Assembly: GCF_029873635.1 (NCBI RefSeq)
Contig: NC_080423.1
Location: forward strand, 105,381,773 to 105,445,772
Length of the DNA stretch: 64,000 bases
DNA from: Malania oleifera
Lineage: Eukaryota > Streptophyta > Magnoliopsida > Santalales > Ximeniaceae
Direction of reading: 5' to 3'
Part shown: positions 44,837 to 55,499 of the stretch, piece by piece
Position numbering within the stretch: position 1 is the stretch's first letter
Layout: each line of letters opens with the position of its first letter
The notes under the pieces: model-generated
Database searches by the model: none
What the model saw: only the letters and a program-made list of their open reading frames with translations
What the model was told of the DNA's origin: nothing
Made by a program: the position numbers and the translations under genes

Positions 44837-46131
44837 TTTGTAAAAGACTTGAGCATATATAAACTCATATATATTGCTTGAAAGACTTTATATTACACAT
44901 CAAATTTCTCCTCTCTCTTTCATCTTAAAAATCATTATTGGAGAAATTTTGTGAGTTTTTCAAAGGGGCTTGAGCACATATTTACATTCATATATGTTGT
45001 ACTTGAAAAGCCTCTTTGCATTTGTGCTTTCATAAATAAATCTTATTTTTCAAAAAATCATTTGAAAGCAAAACCCTAAATTCTCCTACATTTTTATTGA
45101 AAAATGTTTTTGAAGAATTATTTATTGGGGTTGAATCTTGAAGTGTTTATCATATACATCTCATTTAAAGGTTGCTAAAATTATTTTGAGAAAATAGTCC
45201 CAAACTCTATTGAGCATAAATCTCATCATATAAGAGTGCATTGGTTTTATATTGTACACATTAGCTAATTTTGAGAAGCATCTTGTTGTACACAAAAATT
45301 TATTTCATATCATTTGTATCCCTGCGATTCGGGTAGTGAACCGTGTTCCAAGCGTGAGGTATCGCCTGAGAAGGAGGTGCTACATCCTGTAAGGAGTGGT
45401 TGTAACGGTTTGGCTCTGCCCTGTTAAGGGAGCTAGTGGGACTCCACCCTGTAAAGAGTAATGGTTTGGCTTTGCCCGGTTAAGGGAGTTAGGGGGACTC
45501 CATCTTGTAAGAAGCTGTAAACGGCTTTCTACTTCGCCCGGTTAAGTGAACATGGTAGTGGAATCCTCAAGCGGGTTGGCGTGAGGTGAGGACGTAGGCG
45601 GGTGCAACCAAACCTCGTAAAAATACTATATTTGTGCTCTCTTTCTTTATACTCTTTATTTTACAGTACTTGTCCATTTATATTTAATTGATTGAGATTG
45701 TGATGTATGGTTTAAATATTTATATATTTGAATATATGTTTAGAAAGAGCTTAGGTCGCGTAATACTTGTTGTGGTTTTAAATAAGACATATTTGGCCTG
45801 AGATTTTTAAAATACTCAATTCACCCCTCTCTTGGGAATACACCATTCCTCTCATTAAGTATTATTTGAAAACTTTGACAAAATTCGTTTTGTTGTTTGC
45901 CTACAATATTGACTTAGTCAATGATTATTGACTTAACCCTAATGTCAAGTTAATTTCAATCCCTCCTTCTATATAAACGACATGACAGTCTCGAGTTGAG
46001 GAATAAACTATGAAAATCAAATGGAATTGGGACAGAATATAATAAAATTCATCACTTGATTTCTTTATTTCTTCTATTTAAACTTTCATCCCATTTTACT
46101 CCTATTTTATTTTACTCTTAACAAATTAAAT

Positions 46132-46485
46132 TGTTGTGAAACGTGCGGAAATTATGATGAATAGTACGGGAAAACACAGAGGTACATAAAGTAACAAAAA
46201 CACATAGATTTAACGTGATTTAACATGGTTTGGCATTATGCCTACATCCACAGGAGTGAGCATCGACTGAATTTCACTATTATAAAATTAGGGTTATATC
46301 ATATGTATTTATTCTAATCTTAACCGTACAGAGGTATTATAAAGTAGGGTTACTTCTATTTATACTAGCGTGGTTCGTTTCGCTCGGTACGCTACACTCC
46401 CCTTACTCGACTCTGCTTTACTTTCGGCATTAGCCTGCTTTCTTTGTACACGTGTTCCATTCGATATGAGCCACTTACTACAACA
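46132..46485. mobile_element. Putative short solo LTR
   Basis: About 354 bp with ends TGTTGTGAAACG and CTACAACA, absent from copy 1. It contains 'acgtgatttaacatggtttggcattatgcctac', a phrase found in some plant Copia LTRs. The flanks do not give a matching 5-bp duplication, so the ends are uncertain. Confidence 0.4.
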
Positions 46486-46743
46486 ACATGACACTAGTAT
46501 ATATTTATGCATATTCAATGTTAGGTTTGAGTAAGCTTTTCATTCTAGCTAAAGCATGTATTATGTAGTAACCCAACCCCGAAAAAGAAAAAAAGAAAAA
46601 AAAAATAGAAGAAGATATTTTGGAGAAGATATTTTTAAAAGAGATATTTTTAGATATTTATATATAAATATCTTGGAGGAGATATTTATTTAGATTACTT
46701 AAGGGCTAAGTAAGGATTTATTCTATAAATTCTCTTATCCTCT

Positions 46744-46748
<5 letters not shown>

Positions 46749-46819
<71 letters not shown>
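46749..46819. repeat. (TC)n microsatellite, 71 bp
   Basis: Uninterrupted TC run in the leader of the LTR, just after a TTCTATAAATTC TATA-like stretch (about 46720). CT-rich leaders are a shared trait of this LTR family. Confidence 0.95.
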
Positions 46820-46821
<2 letters not shown>

Positions 46822-47694
46822 AAGATCCTTCGCCGTTCGTCATCCGTTTTCAAAAATGGAGGGTACTGCGTGGATCAGAAGAGGAAACTCTACACTTTTA
46901 GTGGATCGGATCGTCGTTTCGGAGAGTTTCGGGTTTTCCCAAAAATCAAGGTAGGAATCTGATGCTAATTTTTGATTGGATATTTGGATAGTAGTAGAAC
47001 ATAGTAAGGTTATGTTCTGTGGTTTTAGGTTTTCGAGATCTCGGGTTGTCGTTTTGAACTGTTTTCGTACGAAGTTTCATTTCGAATATAAGGTAGGGGA
47101 ACTTGATTACAACAGCTATTTTGGAAAACTAAACCGCTAATAAGCTAGTTTATGTTATTATTTATGATTTAACTGCTTATTTGTGAAATTCTACAGAACA
47201 GAGATGCCGGTTTGACGATTTTACGGTTTTTGGTAAAAACAAGGATTTCGACGTATGATCTCCAAATTTTACAAACATCGTTATTTGTGTTTATACTATA
47301 GTAGGAGAGGCTCGATTCCTTTATTTATTTAGTTAAACTATGTATATTGAATTTCTATCATTTAGCGGGTTTTTGTATTAAACTTGTGTGATATATGTTG
47401 AAATAGAAATGAATGTATTTTCTATACTACTTGTAGTAACCCGAAAAAAAAAAAATATAATAATAATAATAATAATAAAATAATAAAATAAAATTAATTA
47501 ATTAAATTAATAAATAAAATAAACAGTATGATAAGGAACAAATATATATATATATATATAAAAGGTATGAAAGCTTCTTTACTTTACTTTAGGTTTATTA
47601 TATATATATATTATTAAATTAGCAAGCTTCTTTAATAAGCTTTGTAATGATATACAATTTTTGGATTTGTTGGCCGTGTCTCTCTTCTCTCTCA

Positions 47695-47698
<4 letters not shown>

Positions 47699-47749
<51 letters not shown>
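47699..47749. repeat. (CT)n microsatellite, 51 bp
   Basis: CT run in the nested LTR at the place equivalent to the run in the outer LTR. Confidence 0.95.
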
Positions 47750-47752
<3 letters not shown>

Positions 47753-48429
47753 CAACTCTCTCTCTCTCTTCGATTTCGGGTTAGTTTTACGCCGGATCGA
47801 CAAACCGAAACCACCACGACGCTCCTGGCGAAATTCTCTACAAGTTTGCCGGAACGGATCGTTAGGAAAACGAAATTGGATTTCATCCCAAATCCAAGGT
47901 AAGGCTTTATATTCAATATTTGGATTTTTGACAGTTGAAGAAAGTGATATACGCGTAAAAATACTGAACTTTAATACTGGAAATTTTCAGTTCCAGGGTG
48001 TTGATTGGGAACGTGGGAAATCATCCCTAAGTTGAGGTAAGACTTTTTAAAGTCGAATTTGACTTAGTGGTAGTTATAGAAAATGTTGTACGTACGAAAA
48101 TACTGAACTTTAATTCTGCGAGTTTTCATTTTCAGGGTATTGAGTTGAGAACCTTGTGGGTACGGGGGAGATTTTCTTAGGAGTTTTTCAGGAATCAGGT
48201 AAGGGGATAAACTAAGCTAGTTTTGTTTAAGAAAATGCATGTATACATATATGTAGCATCTGGTTTTAGGAAAATAAATATATTTATATATATGATTTAT
48301 ATTTGGAAAATACTGTTTAAATGATGATATGTTGAATACGAGGAAAATTTGTTTAGTGTGGCATGAGTATAAAAATGTTTTGTACTGTTTTTTTGGAATG
48401 GGGATGATATGGATTTCTATGATGGAAAA

Positions 48430-48674
48430 CCGGCGTACGGGCCGAGATATTTTTATATGTATATGTGATTTGCCGGCGTATGGGCCGTGCTATGTGGATG
48501 AGATTTGCCAGCGTATGGGCTGTGCTATGTGATTTGCCAGCATACGGGCTGTGCTATGTGATTGCCGGCGTATGGGCCGTGCTATGTGGATTGCCAGCGT
48601 ACGGGCTGTGCTATGTGATTTGCCGGCGTACGGGCCGTGCTATGTTAAAATGTGTAATACCGGCGTACGGGCCG
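48430..48674. repeat. Minisatellite, eight units of ~28-43 bp
   Basis: A core CC(G/A)GC(G/A)TA(C/T)GGGC(C/T)G followed by TGCTATGTGATTTG recurs at 48430, 48473, 48509, 48538, 48565, 48595, 48623 and 48660. CCGG and CCAG, and GCCG and GCTG, variants alternate among the units. Non-coding. It lies in the transcribed part of the LTR, downstream of the leader. Confidence 0.88.
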
Positions 48675-51135
48675 ATGATTTTTATGATACACGTATATAT
48701 GTGAAATGATATGATTGATGCGAAAATAAATGATATGAGATATTTATGTATCACGATTTTAGTATATGTATATGATATCAGAACCTGGTTGGCTTGGTCT
48801 AGGCTAGCACTTGCACGGTACCGTTGCTATGTGTCCATGGTCCTCGTGATCATGATATCTGTGTTAACGCCGCTGTACGGAGTGGTGTGAGATTGGATGG
48901 TCGATGTGGTTATTTTCAAGAAGTGTGCTGTTATCGCCCCTGGTGTACGGACCAGTCTGGGTAGACCCATCGGACCTACAGACTACTATTTGACTTGGCA
49001 ATGGTCGGCCAACCATTGTCAGGTCCCGCCTTCGGGCCACACAACCCAGTCATGTGGGGGTAATACATGACAACAGCCAGCTAACCTACCAGGATTGTTT
49101 TATGTTATTATTAGTGTATGAGATGAGATATGTTTATGAAAATGCAGTATATTCTGTTATGTGTTGATATGCATATGTTTTCCCAGATTTGATAAACAGT
49201 ATTGAATATGTTATGTATGGTATATGTAGAACACAGAATACTCATGTTGCCACACACTGGTATTAGTTTATTTCCCTTACTGAGAGGTGTCTCACTCCTA
49301 AATCTTATACATTTTTCAGGAGCCCCTGATAGGAGAGCGGGAAAAGCCCCGCTGATCTAGATCAGTTGGTTGCCCTCTTTGGAAGGGTAAGTTTTTGGTA
49401 GGGACAGTTAGGTTTTTGTGGGGATTGTCCCTAGATTTCATTTTTGGGATGTATATACTGTGAGATAGTAATTGTAGTGACTCTGGTATGTGTTATGTAC
49501 ATTGTGATGAGATGTATATAATTTTGTACTTTCTGCTGCGTTGGCTTCTGCTGTATGTTTTGTTATATCCCTGGTGCCCACGGGTCCAGGTGGATTGTGA
49601 CCTGCTGAGTTGGAATGTATGATGTGATGATAATTTATTTATATAAAAAAAAATAATATGCGAAAAAGGAGCGGGTCGTTATACTACTGATATAGAATAT
49701 GGGAATGAAATTCCAATTTGTTATACTGACAATGTGATAAACAGAGGCTGGTAATACATCGAGCTGCATCAGTAAACAAAGAGGGGTAAACTGAGTGGAA
49801 TGACGCTGGTTTGAACCCGATGGAATTATTTCTATACTATTAATATAGATTATGGGAGATAAAATCATATTTGTATAAATTGAATTTATGATACACAGAA
49901 CCACAGCTTGAGAGTCCCGGGAGGGTTGAAAAATACTTTCTTTGCAGGGTGAAATGAAACCATTGTTATATGATACGACACGATATCGTAGCTAGATGTA
50001 CATGTGCAACCACACATACTAAACGATGTGGGTACCAAGATGGTCGGCTAGCAGGGTGAAACCATTGGCTGATTTTGGGCCAATGGAGGCAGTCAGATCG
50101 TATGTAGGTACTCGACAGTGCCTGCACGAATAGGGCATTGGACGAGTATCAGTGCACAACCAGAGCCACGGGGTAAAACTGGTTATATGGATATTTTGCT
50201 GTTGGTCATCTGATAAATCATTAAATGGTCGAAAGACAGATGTGGGAATTTTGTAATATGAATAATGATATAACTGATGCATTACTGTATTGAAAATATT
50301 TGATTTATATTCCAGATGTTGAATGAAAATATGCATGAATGCAGTCACACACTGTTGTAACTCCTTCTTCCTTACTGAGAGGTGTCTCACCCTATCTTAC
50401 AACCTTTGTTTTCAAGTCCATCCGTGCGTTGGTCCTAGTAGATAAAGGGACTAGGGAGGTTATGTTGGTTAGCTTACGTAAGCATCTAAATTTTGTACTA
50501 AACTTGATGAAAGTCCTTTTTAAAGGGTTGTAATATGACGATTACTCTAAGTCCGAATGTATGTAAATTATGGATGTATTAGTGAACTCTGATATAAGGC
50601 TAGTAGTAATCCCAATAGATGTTTATGTTTTCCGCGACATTTACATCATGATTATGTATGTTTTACACCCGTATGTCCCTGTTTAGGGCGGGTTGTTTCC
50701 ATATCTTGAATAGGTATAGGTATTTGATGTATGTGAGTGACACCTGAGTCCGTGTAAAGGGCCGGGTCGTTACATATTACAACTCAACCAATTATTGTTT
50801 TCAAAAGTTGTCATGTAGCTTATAATCCACTTTTGCTCGTGTGCCTTATTGTTTAATATAATGTGATTCAAAATCGATTAGCTCAAGATATTTTTATTGG
50901 ATATACATTGAATAATAAAGTACGAAAAGTATTCAATAAAAAACTTTGGTTGTGAAGAACTTATATATGCTTGTTAAATTTATTGAAACTAAAATTTCTC
51001 AAAGTAAAATATATAAAGAAGAAGAAATTGTGATAATAAATTAAGAAATGCAGAAAGGCCATGTTGAAAATTAGTAGTTTGAGATAATCTCTTAGACAAC
51101 TACTTAGAAGACGTCTCAAATAACTCCTATCTAAA

Positions 51136-51656
51136 TAAAGTGAGTAACTTAATTATTTATTAAATCAAATTATATATAATCTTCGCTCAAGTATCCAATC
51201 TCGATCCTCTTTTAAAAATTATTGTGAAAATTGTGCTTTTATTTCTAAAATTGAACCTAAAGCCATAGGTGGAATTACCATGCTTGTAGAAAATTTATAA
51301 TTTTCACCTGCTGATAAATTCTTTTTTTCTTTGCTGATTTTTTGTTCATCAAATTATTTTGAAGATTCTTAAAAATTATTCATCCCAAAAATTATACTAG
51401 ATGAGCATTTAAAGTTTCTTAAAAGCTATTATACCCACAAAATATTTTTATTCAATTTTTAATAATCCAAATTTTCATAAGAACGTCTCTTATCTTCACA
51501 TTAGCAATTTTTAAATCTTTTGCAAGTAGCTTTTTTTTTTTTTTTTCTTCTAATTTTTTTCGTTGATCTTCTTAAGATACATAACTTCAAAGATCAATCC
51601 TTCAGATTTTTGTTGTTCTTGTTAGTTGATAATTACTTTTAAAGAAAAAAGACATT
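51136..51656. other. AT-rich intergenic DNA
   Basis: No gene or recognisable element. T-rich runs, for example near 51530-51546. Confidence 0.4.
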
Positions 51657-52520
51657 AACCTCTCTTAAGGTTTGTCAAAAAAATACTAACTTCCCTTAAA
51701 ATTTTTAAAATTTTAGGAGCCTCTCTTGAGGTTTCAAGAATTCTAAGAGTCTTCTTGAGATTTGTTTTTTTTTTTTAAAGGGTAGCACTTCCATTTATTT
51801 ATTGATAAACTCTCACTTTTGGCGGAGGAATACCATGGCTATAAGACAATCAATGGGAGAAATAAAAGACAAAACTATGAAGGCCCCCCAACAACCAGCC
51901 AAAACAGGATTATTAGTCCAAACAAAACAAACCTCTTCTCGAGGTTTGTCAAAAAGATAAAAACCTTTTTATATTTTACAAAAAGACAAATCTTTTAAAG
52001 AGTTTTTTGTGTCTTTTTTACAAACCTTAAGGGGGTTTGTGATATTTTTGAAATTTCTAGAGAGATCAATAATTTTTAAACCTCAGGGGTGGTCTCTATC
52101 TTTTTGTCAAACCTAGGTGAGTTTTTTTTATTCTTACTTCTATTGTTGTTATTGTTAGTTTGTTTTTTTCATAGTAATAATAATATTATTACTATTATTG
52201 TTGTTGTCGTTAGCATTATATTATTATTATTATTATTATTGATGATGATGACACGATTAAAATACAACCAATTTGTGTGTGTGAGTGTCTTTTTTAGTAA
52301 GACACTAACCTTGGATGAAATTTAAAAAATTTCAAAGACTTCTACCAAAGTTTTAAATATTTAAAAAACCTCCCTTAAAATTTGTCAAAAAGACACAAGC
52401 ATTTTATTGTATTGCAAAAAGAAAAGTCTCTTGAGAAAAAGTTTATCTTTTTGACAAACCTTAAGGAAGATTTATATCATTTTTAAAATTTTAAGTGAAG
52501 CTTGAGAGGAAGTCCCTCTC
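51657..52520. repeat. Foldback-like region with repeated TTTGTCAAAAAG words in both orientations
   Basis: AGGTTTGTCAAAAA(A/G) or a close variant occurs near 51668, 51953 and 52386. Its complement, TTTTTGACAAACCTTAAG, occurs near 52449, with related 'acaaaccttaaggggg' at 52020 and 'tttttgtcaaacct' at 52101. Stretches between pair with one another, which suggests one or more inverted-repeat elements. No coding capacity. Confidence 0.5.
51757..51940 (-). mobile_element. L1 LINE 3'-end fragment
   Basis: Starts with a T run and shares 'acttccatttatttattgataaactctcacttttggcgga' wording with the insertion at 44538-44836. The flanks TCTTGAGATTTG and TCTCGAGGTTTG are an imperfect 12-bp match (10 of 12) and could be its aged target duplication. 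Confidence 0.65.
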
Positions 52521-52524
52521 TTTT

Positions 52525-53288
52525 TATCAGAAAGAGTGACTTTTTTTTTTTCAACCTTTATTATTAAGGGTCTTCACCTTTAAAAAAAAAAAAATAGAAT
52601 TAAGAATGAAATTGTAATTCCTACCAAACGAAGGCAAAATCACCTTCCCAAAATGTGAAAATTAACTTGTCCAAATGCGATTCTACCATTAATTCGTACA
52701 AACCAAACATAAAAATAAAAATTAACCTCATGTTTGAAGATCTTGGATTTGAAACTGTATTAAATTTAAATAATGATGCATAAAATTTTATTGAAATTTA
52801 TTCAAATTCAAGGTCCAAAATTTATGTTTCTAAACACTATTTAAAATTAAAATTTAAATTTTACCGCTGTAATTCTAGAACCCAAACAAGGCGTAATACT
52901 CAACGGTGGCGGTGGGTCAGCTCCGTACTCAACAGCTAGCTTCTAGATACACGGGGCTATTCAATTCCAACATCCTTTGCCGAAGAAACAGTTGGTCTCA
53001 TTACATGCTCATTTAATTTCCCCCACACCCATCCAACTCTCACCCAACTACCCTTTTCATCTCTCCTCCCAAATTTATTCAATCTCACCACCACCTCTCT
53101 ATTCACGCCTAAGAACTTAAATCCAGAGTCCAACCAAATCCATCCAACACAATAATGTGTACCCTCAATTGAAAACATATTCTCAGATCATAAAGCCACC
53201 ACGTCCTCTTTATTTCCATCTCTATGAAACAACCCAGAAGTCCTTGCTTGAAAACAATGGCATGCTTGTGAATTCAGTAAGATGAGGC
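52525..53288. other. Intergenic DNA upstream of the GDSL gene
   Basis: Contains a MITE-like piece (about 52735-52865, 'ttggatttgaaactgtattaaat...attttattgaaattta') of the family also found at 26390 and 32930. From 52880 the sequence becomes less AT-biased and probably holds the GDSL gene's upstream regulatory region. No coding gene is seen. Confidence 0.4.
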
Positions 53289-53296
53289 ATATATAT
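53289..53296 (+). promoter_or_regulatory. TATA-like box of the GDSL gene
   Basis: CATATATATTG about 50 bp before the start codon. The leader would be short. No other TATA-like run lies closer to the ATG. Confidence 0.4.
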
Positions 53297-53344
53297 TGCA
53301 ACAAATGAGTTTTTGAACAGAGCTGGCAGACTTCGAACCAAACA

Positions 53345-54635
53345 ATGGCTTCTTCTTCTTCTCTCTCTGTATCGCTCTCTTCTCCATTCATCCTCATCAC
53401 CATCACCACCTTTGTCATGTTTACATTTCCGTTGTCTTCTGCTGCTTCCTCCTTCAAGAAGATCTACGCCTTTGGTGATTCGTATACGGACACCGGCAAC
53501 ACTCACTCAACCACCGGCCCAAACTCCTTTGTCCATGTATCGAGGCCTCCATATGGCAACACCTTCTTCCACCACCCCACCAACAGGTACTCAGATGGAA
53601 GGCTTGTGATTGACTTCGTAGCTGAATCCCTCTCACTTCCCTACTTGCCACCCTACCTTAATCGCAAAGCCGATGTATCCCACGGGGTGAACTTTGCTGT
53701 TGCTGGGTCCACAGCGATCAAACATGAGTTCTTTGTCAAGAATAACCTCACTCTAAACATAACTCCGGAGTCACTCCAAACTCAGCTCATTTGGTTCAAC
53801 AAGTTCTTGGAGGGTCAAGGCTGCAGGGGCCCAACGACAACACGCCAGTGCTCAGCAGTTTTTGATGATGCATTGATCTGGGTTGGCGAAATCGGAGCCA
53901 ATGATTATGCTTACACCATAGGGTCCTCAGTACCTGGCACTACCATTCAGGAGCTGGCAATCGAAAGTGTTACTGGGTTTTTAGAGGTAATAACCTCACT
54001 CAAAAGCTTTCTCAGCCTTGCTTGGCAGAAATAATCACAAAATCAAAAACTCAAAACCTATTTTCAGGGGAACTGACTCAGCTTTCGTTACAAATGTTCT
54101 TACCTTTCTGCAGACAATGCTGATGAAGGGTGCAAAGTACTTTGTTGTCCAGGGTCTGCCGGCAACGGGATGCCTGCCCTTGGCTATGATACTGGCTGCT
54201 GATAATGACAGAGATGACATTGGTTGCGCTGCCAGTGCAAACAAACAGAGCTACAGCCACAACGTAGTCCTGCAAGCCAAGCTGCACGATCTGAGGAGAC
54301 AATTCCCCCATTCTGTTATTGCCTATGCCGATTTCTGGAATGTCTATCACATGGTCATGAAGGGTGCTGGCAAGTATGGCTTCAGGGAGCCCTTCAAGGC
54401 ATGCTGTGGATCTGGCGGTGGGCCCTATAACTTTGCTGTGTATGCTGCGTGCGGCTCGCCCAGTTCAAGCTCCTGCGCAAATCCTTCCCAATACATCAAT
54501 TGGGATGGAGTTCACCTGACTGAAGCCATGTATAAAGTTATTGCCGATTCAATCCTCCAAGGGTCGTTCTGTCACCCTCCATTTGAGTACTTGTTGAGCA
54601 GAAAAGGGCATCTGGGATCAAGTGTTCACCACTGA
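53345..54635 (+). CDS. Secreted GDSL esterase/lipase, two exons
   Basis: Exon 1 is 53345-53986 and exon 2 is 54114-54635. They are joined in phase 0 across a 127-bp GT-AG intron (TTAGAG/gtaata ... tttctgcag/ACAATG) and give 387 residues, a normal plant GDSL length. The N-terminus has a hydrophobic signal (residues about 14-34) ending in SSAAS, so the protein should enter the secretory pathway. The catalytic blocks are complete: block I YAFGDSYTDTGNT with nucleophile Ser46; NFAVAGS with Gly121; block III GEIGANDY with Asn186; block V DGVHLTEAMY with Asp345 and His348. The wording FKACCGSGGGPYNF and CANPSQYINWDGVHL places it in the clade of Arabidopsis At3g48460-like proteins, hydrolases of esters with unknown native substrate. 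The start has a good plant context (aacaATGGCT). An AATAAA lies at 54863-54868. All key residues are intact, so it looks functional. Confidence 0.95.
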
Positions 54636-55499
54636 TAAGTTTCAGCAGTTGACTGTTGTCATTCCTCTGTCAAGTTGATCCGGTAGTTTAAAACATAGGT
54701 GTATCAATAACTCACATAATATTTTGTAATGCTGAAGCTTTGCTCGAGATTTTTCCTCTTCAGATTTAGAACATAAATGAAGAACTGTGAGGAAGTTTAT
54801 TGGGAAACTAGTTTTATCATCCAAACTAGGTTAGTAGAATGGTTTTTTTGTCATGAATATACAATAAACGATGGGAACCAGAAAAGGCCAAGAGTGGCAT
54901 GACTGACTGAAACAAAATGATCAAGATGAAGTGCTAGAAGATTTTGAAAGAAGCAAATTGAAGCACATATTCCCCAGATAATCCTCAGCAGAAGAGAAAA
55001 CCATATGATAATGAGGGGTTGTAAACTATTAATCCCCATATAACAGCTTTCCCATTCCCAATTAATTTCAATGCACAAACCAAACCTAACATTAGGGTAT
55101 AAATCACATAGAATCAGTCCTGTAAATTCAACAGACAAAGTAGCTATCCTGAATAAGCAGATACTGTAACAGAATATAAAACAAAATCATTTGCTAAAAT
55201 TATAGAATTGCCTCCTATGGAATGTTTTTCCAATAAATATGGACTTCTTCAAAATCATGCTAAGCGATTCAATCATTCTAAAGCGACAGAAACCTCAGAA
55301 CAAATGCATGGGAAAACGCAGCAATATATTAGTCTATGTTGCCATCTTTTTTGGTCTGAATTCAGGCTACATGTACATCCAAACAATAGGAGGAAAGCAA
55401 ACTCCTAAAGCATGCTGATCAAAATGCCAGTTAGGACAGAGAGTTTGCACAGCTAGCAATCAATCTGCAGCCATATTGCATTTATGAAAGAGATGCTGT
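54636..55499. other. GDSL 3' flank, intergenic
   Basis: The GDSL 3' untranslated region probably ends near the AATAAA at 54863. Nothing else coding is recognisable before the L1 relic. Confidence 0.45.

Larger units (their letters stand above)
43401..45854 (+). mobile_element. SIRE/Maximus-like Copia solo LTR, target duplication TTAAG
   Basis: Fossil LTR starting TGTTGACTTTTTGAATCCGA and ending in TCTCA, with flanking TTAAG (43396-43400 and 45855-45859). Copy 1 of the segmental duplication shows the uninterrupted site (40842-40870), which confirms the boundaries. The start, with 'atccctgtttttgataatgataaaac', and the 3' stretch 'ggacgtaggcgggtgcaaccaaacctcgtaaa' followed by 'caattcacccctctc' are typical of SIRE/Maximus LTRs. 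It contains an array of GTCGACC motifs (43795-44105), a TATA box (44210-44217) and an L1 insertion (44538-44836). No internal region. Confidence 0.87.
47432..49683 (+). mobile_element. Nested solo LTR, target duplication CTACT
   Basis: Fossil LTR of 2252 bp from TGTAGTAACCCG to GGGTCGTTATA, with a perfect CTACT duplication (47427-47431 and 49684-49688). It carries a CT run (47699-47749), 'ccaccacgacgctcctggcg' as in the LTR at 12581, three AGGTAAG donor-like sites (47897, 48035, 48197), a minisatellite (48430-48674), and the conserved 'gggccacacaacccagtcatg' block near 49034. It is younger than the LTR that contains it. Confidence 0.9.
46564..50774 (+). mobile_element. Solo LTR, target duplication TATTA, interrupted by a second solo LTR
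   Basis: Fossil LTR starting TGTAGTAACCC and ending GGGTCGTTACA, with a perfect 5-bp duplication TATTA (46559-46563 and 50775-50779). Without the nested LTR (47432-49683) and its duplication it is about 1.95 kb. It belongs to the same family as the LTRs in 1-16764: 'tgtgatgtaacc' type ends, CT-rich leader (TC run 46749-46819), 'cactgagaggtgtctcacccta' block near 50375. No internal region. Confidence 0.88.
41590..51135. repeat. Segmental duplication, copy 2, expanded by transposons
   Basis: Collinear with copy 1 (37420-41440), in the same orientation and directly behind it. The blocks are separated by later insertions: a GC-rich piece (42306-42466), a SIRE-like solo LTR (43401-45854), a putative short LTR (46132-46485) and a nested solo-LTR pair (46564-50774). 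Removing these brings the two copies to similar lengths. Confidence 0.8.

Noticed and set aside
47661-48035. Open frame of 124 codons
   Set aside because: It starts in a CT microsatellite read as Leu-Ser repeats and continues through LTR leader sequence.
48430-48674. CRISPR-like array
   Set aside because: The repeats are irregular and contiguous without unique spacers, in plant nuclear DNA, so it is a minisatellite.
48465-48704. Open frame with repeated ICRRMG/VWAVLCD units
   Set aside because: It is only the translation of the minisatellite at 48430-48674. Unit lengths are not multiples of three, so no repeat protein is maintained.
53222-53651. Antisense and alternative frames over the GDSL first exon
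   Set aside because: They are shadows of the GDSL exon, which has complete catalytic motifs, a signal peptide and proper splice sites.
54018-54113. Use of the ATG at 54018 as an independent start for the second GDSL piece
   Set aside because: The segment from 54018 to 54113 is better explained as intron. Splicing 53986 to 54114 joins the two parts in frame at the place expected for this family.
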